From the NCBI GenBank assembly GCA_003023165.1, contig PXSD01000066.1:1-6057 (forward strand): a stretch of DNA of 6,057 nt, read 5' to 3'. Origin of the DNA: Halobacteriales archaeon QS_9_67_15. Its GTDB lineage: Archaea > Halobacteriota > Halobacteria > Halobacteriales > Haloarculaceae. Shown here piece after piece: positions 1 through 5,215 of the stretch. Numbering within the stretch: position 1 is the stretch's first letter; every line of letters starts with the position of its first letter. The notes beneath the pieces are model-generated. The model ran no database searches and was not told the origin of the DNA. It was given only the letters and a program-made list of their open reading frames with translations. A program made the position numbers and the translations under genes.

Positions 1-113
1 TTTAGTTTAGCAAAACCCGCCGAAGAGAGCGCAGACACCAGCTGAAAGCCCCGAGACGCTCGCCTCCCGCGGCTCGCTGTCGTTCGAGAGAGCGAAGCTC
101 TTCCGCAGCCCAT

Positions 114-132
114 CAGAAATCTCCGATTTCTG
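114..132. repeat. Perfect 8-bp hairpin
   Basis: CAGAAATC (114-121) and GATTTCTG (125-132) are perfect inverted repeats around TCC. Flanking CCC (109-111) and GGG (133-135) could extend the stem past a two-base bulge, and CAGCC (106-110) with GGCTG (141-145) could add an outer stem. The function is unknown. Confidence 0.5.
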
Positions 133-183
133 GGGACGGCGGCTGACGCAAGCACCGCAGCGCGGGTTGCGAGCAGCGCAGCG

Positions 184-214
184 AAGCCCCCGAGTCGAGA
201 CGGCCGGGGCTTTT
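184..214 (+). terminator. Hairpin with T tail, possible terminator
   Basis: AAGCCCC (184-190) and GGGGCTT (206-212) form a perfect 7-bp GC-rich stem with a 15-base loop, running into the T run 211-214. On the + strand this resembles an intrinsic terminator for a gene to the left of the window. Haloarchaeal termination depends mainly on T-rich stretches, so the hairpin may be incidental. Confidence 0.3.
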
Positions 215-248
215 AGTGCTTGTCACCGTCGCATCCGTCAGAATTCTC

Positions 249-257
249 TTAACTAAA
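249..257 (+). promoter_or_regulatory. TATA-like element upstream of the acetyltransferase
   Basis: TTAACTAAA is the most AT-rich motif upstream of the acetyltransferase. It would give a transcript start near 278-282 and a leader of roughly 50 bases. A weaker element, CTTTTC near 304-309, lies about 27 bases before the ATG and would instead give a leaderless message. Which one is used cannot be told from sequence. Confidence 0.35.
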
Positions 258-332
258 CACGACCGGTCGAGCGGAGAGAACGAGTGACACACCCGCGAAA
301 GGGCTTTTCCGTTGGCCCGTGGGGCTGCTCGT

Positions 333-944
333 ATGTCGACTCTCTTCCCGGAACGCATCGAAACGGACCGGCTCCTCCTGGAACCGGCGACGACGGAGAC
401 ACTGGACCCGCTCGACCTGTACGAACACGTCCGCGAAGGCGCGCCGCACATCGACGAAATCACCGAGTACGTCACCTGGGACCCTCACGAGACGCCGAAG
501 GTGACGGCGGAGTTCCTCGAACTGATCACCGAACAGCGCGGGAACAACGAGGGCGCGACCTACGTCGTCCGACCGCGAGAGGGAGAGGAAGGGGCCGGCG
601 AGTTCGCTGGCCTCTCCGGTATCAGCGTCGACTGGGACGCCGGGACCGCGGAGTTCGGCGCGTGGCTCCGCAAACCCTTCTGGGGCCGCGGCTACTCCGG
701 CGAACGCGCGGCGGCGTTCATGGGCGTCGCCTTCGAGCGTCTAACCCTCAGCGCCGTCGTTGTGACGGTCTTCGACGGGAACGAGAGATCGCGCAAGGCA
801 GTTTCGCGATACGTCGAAGCCCACGGCGGCCGCCACGAGGGGCTCTTGCGGAACTTCCAGACCGCCATGGACGGCTCGACGGCAGACGTCCGCCGCTTCA
901 CCGTCACCGCCGAGGAGTACCGCGAGGCCGCAGCCGGCGAGTAG
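333..944 (+). CDS. GNAT family N-acetyltransferase, RimJ/RimL type
   Basis: This 203-residue protein most likely transfers an acetyl group from acetyl-CoA to an amine, either a protein N-terminus or a small molecule. Its substrate is not predictable. The opening ERIETDRLLLEP (7-18) is the typical first strand of RimJ/RimL-like acetyltransferases. Residues 105-125 (AEFGAWLRKPFWGRGYSGE) hold the acetyl-CoA pyrophosphate-binding loop, with the family's WGRGY signature at 117-121. DGNERSRKAVSRY (148-160) matches the N-x-x-S helix late in the domain. Length and domain order are normal for the family. ATG 333 is preferred over an in-frame TTG at 312 because the homology-like sequence begins right after it and AT-rich CTTTTC lies about 27 bases upstream. 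The gene stands 86 bases before the phosphoesterase on the same strand, so co-transcription is possible. Confidence 0.88.
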   Translation: MSTLFPERIETDRLLLEPATTETLDPLDLYEHVREGAPHIDEITEYVTWDPHETPKVTAEFLELITEQRGNNEGATYVVRPREGEEGAGEFAGLSGISVDWDAGTAEFGAWLRKPFWGRGYSGERAAAFMGVAFERLTLSAVVVTVFDGNERSRKAVSRYVEAHGGRHEGLLRNFQTAMDGSTADVRRFTVTAEEYREAAAGE

Positions 945-1030
945 TACCGCGAGCCGGCAGGGAGTGACTGGGAGAGCGGACCACCGCCGGTGCGTCAGGC
1001 ATTTGCCCGCCGGGCGCGGAGTGTCGAGCG

Positions 1031-1732
1031 ATGGATCCCGAATACCGCGACCGGGCGATGTTCGTCGCCGAGACGCTCGTCCTCGCGGATCTCCACTTCG
1101 GGAAGGCCGAGGCCTCGACCGTCGAGCTCCCTATCGGCGCGGGCGCGGACTGCGTGGAGCGCCTGACAGCACTGCTCGACCACTTCGACCCGGCGGAGGT
1201 CGTCCTCGCCGGCGACGTGTTCCACTCGTTCAGTTACATGCCCGACTCGGCCGACGAGGCGCTCTCGGGGGTCGCTCGCGCCGTCCGCGACGCGGGCGCT
1301 CGGCTCGTCGTCGTCGAAGGGAACCACGACACGATGCTCGGCGCCGCCTACGCCAGTGACCTCCACGACGAGTACGCGTTCGAGACGGACAGCGGCGAGA
1401 GAGTCGTCGTGACGCACGGCCACGAAGAACCCGAGCGCACGGCGGACAGCTTTATCATCGGTCACGACCACCCCGCCATCGAGATCGAGGGGCAAAAGCG
1501 GCCGTGCTTCCTCGCCGGCGACGGCGCGTACCGCCGCTCGGACGTGTTCGTCGTCCCCCCGTTCAATCGACTGGTCGAGGGACTGTCGGTGAACGGCCGG
1601 TTGGACGGGTCGCGGCCGGAGCTCTCGCCGCTGGTGACCGCTGTCGGCCAGTTCCGACCCGTGGTCTACGACGACGAGACAAACGAGACGCTCACGTTCC
1701 CGCCGCTCTCGCAGTTCTCGCGGATGCTGTAA
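1031..1732 (+). CDS. Metallophosphoesterase, ICC/SbcD-related (COG1407-like)
   Basis: This 233-residue protein is predicted to be a two-metal phosphoesterase acting on a nucleic acid or nucleotide. All metal-site motifs of the calcineurin-like fold are present in order: D20-L-H22, G61-D62, G97-N-H-D100, H129-G-H131 and G144-H-D-H-P148. The ADLHFGK opening and the compact length fit the archaeal 'SbcD-related/ICC-like' group rather than full-length Mre11. In many archaea and bacteria, members of this group sit beside the Lhr-type helicase. No helicase is visible here, where the upstream neighbour is an acetyltransferase, although one could lie outside the window. ATG 1031 begins a good haloarchaeal N-terminus, with a weak AT-rich motif (CATTTG, 1000-1005) about 28 bases upstream. 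The natural substrate is not known from sequence. Confidence 0.9.
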   Translation: MDPEYRDRAMFVAETLVLADLHFGKAEASTVELPIGAGADCVERLTALLDHFDPAEVVLAGDVFHSFSYMPDSADEALSGVARAVRDAGARLVVVEGNHDTMLGAAYASDLHDEYAFETDSGERVVVTHGHEEPERTADSFIIGHDHPAIEIEGQKRPCFLAGDGAYRRSDVFVVPPFNRLVEGLSVNGRLDGSRPELSPLVTAVGQFRPVVYDDETNETLTFPPLSQFSRML

Positions 1733-1760
1733 CCTGAACAATCGACCCTAAACTTGACTT

Positions 1761-1783
1761 TAGATGATAATCTATTTCTTTAT
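1761..1783 (+). terminator. Probable terminator of the phosphoesterase gene
   Basis: TAGAT (1761-1765) and ATCTA (1770-1774) form a short perfect hairpin around GATA, followed at once by the pyrimidine tract TTTCTTTAT (1775-1783). It begins 28 bases after the phosphoesterase stop. T-rich tracts are the main archaeal termination signal, so the tract matters more than the weak stem. Confidence 0.45.
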
Positions 1784-1835
1784 ATCAGTGCCAGAATAAG
1801 CTTCCAAAAACCATAAAACAAAACCAACGTGAACT

Positions 1836-1853
1836 TGTACTAGGATGTACTAG
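1836..1853. promoter_or_regulatory. Paired TGTACTAG direct repeats, candidate regulator site
   Basis: TGTACTAG occurs at 1836-1843 and again at 1846-1853, exactly ten bases apart, so both copies face the same side of the helix. The second copy overlaps the palindrome ACTAGT (1849-1854). The pair lies about 20-35 bases upstream of the predicted TATA element of the CBS gene, where a haloarchaeal activator or repressor would bind. The regulator is unknown. Confidence 0.4.
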
Positions 1854-1870
1854 TCATATGTCCACTGTAG

Positions 1871-1876
1871 TTAAGT
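1871..1876 (+). promoter_or_regulatory. TATA element of the CBS-domain gene
   Basis: TTAAGT is centred about 29 bases before ATG 1903, the normal spacing for a leaderless or nearly leaderless haloarchaeal transcript. It lies in the AT-rich intergenic island. Confidence 0.5.
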
Positions 1877-1883
1877 AGTGGTG

Positions 1884-1902
1884 GGTGCTACCGCGTAGCA
1901 CC
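1884..1902. promoter_or_regulatory. Perfect palindrome abutting the CBS start codon
   Basis: GGTGCTAC (1884-1891) and GTAGCACC (1895-1902) are perfect 8-bp inverted repeats around CGC, and the last base touches ATG 1903. With TATA at 1871-1876, transcription would start inside or at the end of this site. As DNA it is well placed as a repressor operator. If it is transcribed it would form a hairpin that hides the start codon. Confidence 0.5.
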
Positions 1903-2352
1903 ATGATCGAGACGAACGTGGGAACCGTGGCAATCAGTTCGCCGCCGACGATCGAGCCCGAAACGTGTGTCTCGCGAGCGGCTGAACAGTTACGCTCAAC
2001 GGATGTCTCGGCGCTCGTCGTCCTCGATACGGAGACAGTCGTCGGCATCGTCACCGAGTCGGATATCGTCGCACTGGTCGCAGAGACCGACGAGCGGCCG
2101 CCGGTGAGTGAGATTCTCTCCAGTCCAGTGACGACCGTGTCCCCCCACTCGACCGTCCGGGAAGTCGCAGAACGGATGCGGACTGCCGGTGTCAGCCACC
2201 TTCCCGTCGTCGAGGACGGCGTCTATTACGGACTGGTTTCTACCGAACAGATAGCGCCGTTCGTCTCGCGACACAAGGTCGACATCGAGTGGCACGGCGA
2301 ACGGACGCGCGTCGAGACAACCGATCACTCGGGAGCGACCGCGAGTAACTGA
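1903..2352 (+). CDS. Two-CBS-domain protein
   Basis: This small 149-residue cytoplasmic protein is made almost only of a CBS pair, a module that usually binds adenine nucleotides and senses energy or ligand state. CBS1 spans about 6-60 and ends in G48-IVTESD-I, a classic nucleotide-contact motif. CBS2 spans about 68-121 and has HLPVVEDG at 99-106. Its equivalent turn reads G110-LVSTEQ-I, with Gln116 where Asp is usual, so the second site may bind differently or not at all. A polar tail (122-149) has no recognised domain. No catalytic or DNA-binding domain is attached, so the protein probably acts through a partner. ATG 1903 is chosen over GTG 1885 because the upstream bases form a palindrome and a TATA element is correctly spaced. 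The gene is convergent with the oxidoreductase. Confidence 0.9.
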   Translation: MIETNVGTVAISSPPTIEPETCVSRAAEQLRSTDVSALVVLDTETVVGIVTESDIVALVAETDERPPVSEILSSPVTTVSPHSTVREVAERMRTAGVSHLPVVEDGVYYGLVSTEQIAPFVSRHKVDIEWHGERTRVETTDHSGATASN

Positions 2353-2357
2353 ACTGG

Positions 2358-3620
2358 TCACACGTCGTCAGAAACTTTTTTTGCCGCGACCTGCCCGCTC
2401 TCCAGCGCACCCTGAATCGACGACCACTGGGTGTAGTCGCCCGCGAGATAAACGGAGCCGTCGGGCGCGTCGACCGCGGGAAGGTCGTCCCCGAACCCCG
2501 GTGGCTGGTCGAACTGCGCGAACTCGATCCGGTCGGTCGCGACGAGTTCGAGGTCGTCGAACCGGTGTTCGGGGTACCACGTTACCAGCGCGTCCCTGAC
2601 GGCCGTCGCGAGTTCTTCGTCGCTCCGGTCGGGGACACCCAGTGTCGTCGCGGAGAGGAGCGCCTTCCCGTCTGGGGCGTACTCCGGTGCGACGGTCGAC
2701 AGCGGCGCGACGGTGTTCGGACAGCTGTCGACGGCGTTGAGGACGAGCCGCCGTCCCGTGTCGAGCGAGCGGTGTTCCCGCGTCGAGAAGTACTGCGTCA
2801 CACAGCCCCGCGGGTCGGTCGGGACGGTCTCGACGCCCGTCAGCTCGCTCGCGCGCTTGGGGTCGGTCGCGACGACGGCCGCGTCGGCGTCGACGGTCTC
2901 TCCACCCGCCTCGACGGTCGTCGACCCGTCGTCGCTGTCGACAGCGGCGACTTCGATGTCCGTCTCGACGGTCACCCCGGACTCGCGGGCGCGAGCGGCG
3001 AGTTGGTCCGAGAGAGCGCCCATCCCCTGGGCGGGGACGGCGGTGTTACCGCGCGAGAGCATCGAGAAGGTGTAGCGGAACACGCCGGCGTCGGTCGAGA
3101 GCGACCGGTCGAGCGTGATCCCGCCGTAGAAGGGCGCGGCGAAGTTCTCGAGGAACCGGTCGGAAAAGCCCTTCCGGTCGAGGTACGACCGGATGCTCTC
3201 TGCGGGGCCGTCCAGGAGCGTCTCGGGGTCGGCGGTGCCGAGCTCCCGACGCAGCTTCAGAACGCGCAGTTTGTCCATGACAGTCACGTCGGGGTTCATC
3301 GCCGATTCGATGGCGGCGAGGGGAGCTCGCAGCGGGTCGGCGAGCGCCGACCGGTGGTCCGGGCGGGCGATCGTCGCGCCGGGAGCGAACCTCCGCAGGC
3401 CGAGCACGTCGAGGTCGAACTCCTCGCGGACGGCGGGATACTCCGTGAACAGCACCTGGAACCCGCGGTCGAGGGTGAACCCGTCGACCGTGCGAGAACG
3501 GACGCGCCCACCCAGTTCGTCGCGGCGCTCGAACAGCGTCACGTCCGCGCCGTTGTCGGCCAGTCGTCTGGCCGCGACCATCCCCGCCAATCCTCCGCCG
3601 ACGATGACGACCTCGCTCAT
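2358..3620 (-). CDS. FAD-dependent oxidoreductase, amine oxidase/phytoene desaturase-like
   Basis: This 420-residue flavoprotein starts with a Rossmann dinucleotide-binding motif, VVIVGGGLAGMVAARRL (4-20), with G8-x-G10-x-x-G13 and Glu31 to hold the FAD ribose. GGRVRS (37-42) and DRGFQVLF follow, as in the amine oxidase/protoporphyrinogen oxidase/phytoene desaturase superfamily. The C-terminal FAD motif is VYLAGDYTQWSSIQGALESG (390-409). Length is typical. The substrate is not predictable: carotenoid-like, porphyrin-like and amine substrates all occur in this superfamily. ATG at 3620 directly precedes the FAD motif, and a minus-strand TATA-like motif (CGTTTAGTAG, 3650-3641) lies about 25 bases upstream, suggesting a leaderless message. 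The open frame runs much further upstream, antisense to the next gene, but that part has no domain-like sequence. The 3' end lies five bases from the CBS gene's end. Confidence 0.88.
   Translation of the reverse strand: MSEVVIVGGGLAGMVAARRLADNGADVTLFERRDELGGRVRSRTVDGFTLDRGFQVLFTEYPAVREEFDLDVLGLRRFAPGATIARPDHRSALADPLRAPLAAIESAMNPDVTVMDKLRVLKLRRELGTADPETLLDGPAESIRSYLDRKGFSDRFLENFAAPFYGGITLDRSLSTDAGVFRYTFSMLSRGNTAVPAQGMGALSDQLAARARESGVTVETDIEVAAVDSDDGSTTVEAGGETVDADAAVVATDPKRASELTGVETVPTDPRGCVTQYFSTREHRSLDTGRRLVLNAVDSCPNTVAPLSTVAPEYAPDGKALLSATTLGVPDRSDEELATAVRDALVTWYPEHRFDDLELVATDRIEFAQFDQPPGFGDDLPAVDAPDGSVYLAGDYTQWSSIQGALESGQVAAKKVSDDV
2376..2382 (+). terminator. T7 run ending the CBS transcript
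   Basis: Seven consecutive T residues lie 24 bases after the CBS stop codon. They are the best termination signal on the + strand here. They fall within the opposing oxidoreductase gene, where the same bases encode the Lys-Lys pair (AAA AAA) near its C-terminus. Confidence 0.45.
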
Positions 3621-3623
3621 ACC

Positions 3624-3650
3624 CCGACGTCGGTGTCGACCTACTAAACG
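3624..3650 (-). promoter_or_regulatory. Promoter of the FAD oxidoreductase with start-proximal palindrome
   Basis: Read on the minus strand, CGTTTAGTAG (3650-3641) is a TATA-like element about 25 bases before the ATG at 3620. The perfect 10-base palindrome CCGACGTCGG (3624-3633) lies between it and the start codon, where a repressor could block initiation. Short GC palindromes arise often by chance in such DNA, so the operator role is tentative. Confidence 0.4.
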
Positions 3651-3723
3651 GCGGCTGTCTCGGGTCGCGACCGGCGGCGAGAGGGCCGGGTTACCCGCGG
3701 ACTGCAGCCGTGAACGAACAGTG

Positions 3724-3729
3724 CTTAGT
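3724..3729 (+). promoter_or_regulatory. TATA-like element of the PLP-family gene
   Basis: CTTAGT is centred about 26 bases before ATG 3753. This spacing supports 3753 as a leaderless start over the in-frame ATG at 3732, which has no AT-rich motif at the right distance. Confidence 0.4.
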
Positions 3730-3752
3730 CGATGGCAGCCTGCGCTCCCGAT

Positions 3753-4949
3753 ATGGACACCACCGCGGCGCTCAACGGACTCGCCTGCGTCGACTGCGAC
3801 GGGACCCACGACCCGGCCGACGCTCCCCGCCGCTGTCCCGACTGCGGCGGCGTGCTCGTCCCGTCCTACGACGACTCCGCCCTCGACGTGATGCGGGACT
3901 CGCTCGCGAGCGAACGGTTCGACGGCGTCGCGCGCTTCGGCGACCTGCTCCCGTTCGCGACCGATTCCCTCGTCACGCTCGACGAGGGGTCGACGCCGCT
4001 GAGCTCCTGTCCCGAGTTCGCCGACGAGCTCGGTGTCGAGGCCGTTTACGTCAAAGACGAAGGCGCGAACCCGACCGGGACGACGGCCGACCGCGGGACC
4101 GCACTCGCCGTGGCCGCCGCACGCGCTCACGGCGCGGAGAAAGTCGCGCTCCCGACGACGGGCGACGCCGGTCAGAGCAGCGCCGCCTACGCCGCCCGCG
4201 CCGACCTCGACTCGGAGGCGTTCGTCCCGACGCGCTCGACGTTCGTCGCCAAAGCTATGACGAATGTCCACGGCGGCGAGATGAGCGTCGTCGAAGGCCG
4301 CTACCCCGACGCCGTGGACGCCTTCGAGAGCGCGATGGCCGACGAGGACAGCGCCGACTGGCACTCGCTCGCGCCGTTCGACTCGCCGTACCGCCACGAG
4401 GGCGCGAAGACGCTCCTCTTCGAAGTCGTCGAACAGCTCGACTGGTCGGTCCCCGACGCCGTCGTCCACCCGACCGCACACGGCCTCGGCGTCGTCGGCA
4501 GTCACCTCGCCGCGGGCCAGTTACGGGCGACTGGACTTGCCGATGACGCGCCCGCACTCCACGTCGCCCAGCCCGAGCACTGCGCGCCCATCGTCGCCGC
4601 CGACGACGCCGGCGAGGACGACGCCGAGGTCTGGGAGCGGCCGGACACGCTCGTCGGCGCACTGGAGGTCCCCGACCCGGCGGGCGGCGCGCTCGCGCTC
4701 GACGCCGTCCGCGACACCGGCGGCTGGGCGGTCGGTGCCAGCGACGACGACGCGCTCGAAGCCGCAGTCACGCTCGCCGCGGAGGGCGTCGAGATGAGCG
4801 CCACCGGGGGCGTCGGTGCCGCGGCCGCGCAGGAACTCGCAACGAGCGGTCATCTCGGGAGCGACGACGTTGTCGTCCTCGTCAACCCCGTCGCCGGCAA
4901 CAAAGAGAACGACGTGCTCCGCTCGCACCTGATGCGCAAGGGCGTCTGA
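3753..4949 (+). CDS. Threonine synthase-like fold-type II PLP protein lacking the catalytic lysine
   Basis: This 398-residue protein has the full layout of an archaeal threonine synthase. It starts with a zinc ribbon (C12-VD-C15 and C28-PD-C31), followed by the PLP fold with EGANPTG (103-109), DSPYRHEGAKT (210-220), FEVVEQLDWSVPDAVV (223-238) and a typical C-terminal strand. Key cofactor positions differ. Where the family has S-F-K-D-R-G, this reads T110-T-A-D-R-G115, with alanine 112 (codon GCC, 4086-4088) in place of the lysine that forms the Schiff base. The family's S/T-G-N loop reads T136-G-D138. The phosphate-binding Gly-rich loop reads H239-P-T-A-H-G-L-G246, and the late T-G-x-G-L-K motif reads N378-P-V-A-G-N-K384. 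The frame is intact and acidic, so it is not a pseudogene by decay. It should not be labelled thrC without evidence. It may bind PLP noncovalently, use another chemistry, or be regulatory. Confidence 0.85.
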   Translation: MDTTAALNGLACVDCDGTHDPADAPRRCPDCGGVLVPSYDDSALDVMRDSLASERFDGVARFGDLLPFATDSLVTLDEGSTPLSSCPEFADELGVEAVYVKDEGANPTGTTADRGTALAVAAARAHGAEKVALPTTGDAGQSSAAYAARADLDSEAFVPTRSTFVAKAMTNVHGGEMSVVEGRYPDAVDAFESAMADEDSADWHSLAPFDSPYRHEGAKTLLFEVVEQLDWSVPDAVVHPTAHGLGVVGSHLAAGQLRATGLADDAPALHVAQPEHCAPIVAADDAGEDDAEVWERPDTLVGALEVPDPAGGALALDAVRDTGGWAVGASDDDALEAAVTLAAEGVEMSATGGVGAAAAQELATSGHLGSDDVVVLVNPVAGNKENDVLRSHLMRKGV

Positions 4950-5030
4950 TACGGATTATTGTAGATTATTTCCGGATTGCGCCGACCCCGGGGTTGGCGC
5001 GTACCGGTAAATCGCTACAATAATCCGTAT
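4949..5030. repeat. 82-base near-perfect palindrome overlapping the stop codon
   Basis: ATACGGATTATTGTAG (4949-4964) and CTACAATAATCCGTAT (5015-5030) are perfect 16-bp inverted repeats. Symmetry continues inward without gaps to a centre between 4989 and 4990 (CCCCGGGG at 4986-4993). Counting all 41 base pairs, 32 match, and two more would be G-U pairs in RNA. The first base of the left arm is the last base of the TGA stop of the PLP-family gene. It may be a small palindromic intergenic element (MITE-like), an RNA 3' stabilising hairpin, or a protein-binding site. No T run follows to mark it as an ordinary terminator. Confidence 0.8.
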
Positions 5031-5031
5031 G

Positions 5032-5047
5032 AGTCGAAGATTCGACT
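5032..5047. repeat. Perfect 7-bp hairpin AGTCGAA/TTCGACT
   Basis: The arms at 5032-5038 and 5041-5047 are perfect inverted repeats around GA, starting two bases after the 82-base palindrome and followed by TTCCC. It could help end + strand transcription, but the T tail is short. Confidence 0.45.
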
Positions 5048-5065
5048 TTCCCAACGGCGCGCGCT

Positions 5066-5087
5066 GTCGCGCGTCTCGTCGCGCGAC
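5066..5087. repeat. Perfect 8-bp hairpin GTCGCGCG/CGCGCGAC
   Basis: The arms at 5066-5073 and 5080-5087 pair perfectly around the six-base loop TCTCGT. In such GC-rich sequence this has a fair chance of being incidental. It is listed because it sits among other hairpins. Confidence 0.4.
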
Positions 5088-5179
5088 CGTAGCCGTGCGA
5101 GGGACGAGTAACGCAGGGAGCGTAGCGACCGAGTAACGAAGTCGGTTGGGGAGGAACGTGGCCGTCTGCGGTGCGATAC

Positions 5180-5194
5180 GACCGCGATGCGGTC
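5180..5194. repeat. Perfect 6-bp hairpin GACCGC/GCGGTC
   Basis: GACCGC (5180-5185) and GCGGTC (5189-5194) are inverted repeats around GAT. It is short, and is notable only as one of several hairpins in this noncoding interval. Confidence 0.35.
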
Positions 5195-5215
5195 CTCGGT
5201 GGACTGAAAGGGCGA

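Larger units (their letters stand above)
42..216. repeat. 175-base segment bounded by 12-base inverted repeats
   Basis: The arms CTGAAAGCCCCG (42-53) and CGGGGCTTTTAG (205-216) are complementary at 11 of 12 positions, nine of them contiguous. No duplicated target site is visible at the outer edges, so mobility is only a possibility. The right arm can alternatively pair locally with 184-190, forming a terminator-like hairpin. Confidence 0.45.
1..332. other. Noncoding, inverted-repeat-rich block
   Basis: No frame here has a believable haloarchaeal protein; the open frames give Arg/Ser-rich products typical of GC-rich antisense shadows. The stretch instead carries nested inverted repeats. TTTAGTT at 1-7 is the reverse complement of AACTAAA at 251-257. 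CTGAAAGCCCCG at 42-53 pairs with CGGGGCTTTTAG at 205-216 with one mismatch. There is also a perfect small hairpin at 114-132. Motifs such as GAGCGAAGC and GCAGCGAAGC recur, similar in flavour to the block at 5031-5339. It could be a non-autonomous repeat element, the 3' region of an off-window gene, or a structured RNA; the sequence does not decide. Confidence 0.55.

Noticed and set aside
917..953. Short direct repeat GTACCGCGAG (917-926 and 944-953) around the acetyltransferase stop
   Set aside because: Ten bases in GC-rich DNA; it may be a small duplication at the gene end but nothing supports a function.
995..1741. Minus-strand open frame of 248 codons opposite the phosphoesterase
   Set aside because: It lies antisense to a gene with complete metal-binding motifs and shows no domain of its own.
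1885..1902. GTG 1885 as the CBS start
   Set aside because: It would place the perfect palindrome inside coding sequence and lengthen the protein by six residues without a CBS-like N-terminus.
2565..3647. Long + strand open frame of 360 codons opposite the oxidoreductase
   Set aside because: Its product is Arg/Val/Gly-rich with no motif; it is a GC-rich mirror of the true gene.
3621..4505. Upstream extension of the oxidoreductase frame on the minus strand, which would give a 715-residue protein
   Set aside because: The extension is antisense to the well-supported PLP-family gene and has no domain-like sequence; the flavin motif begins right after ATG 3620.
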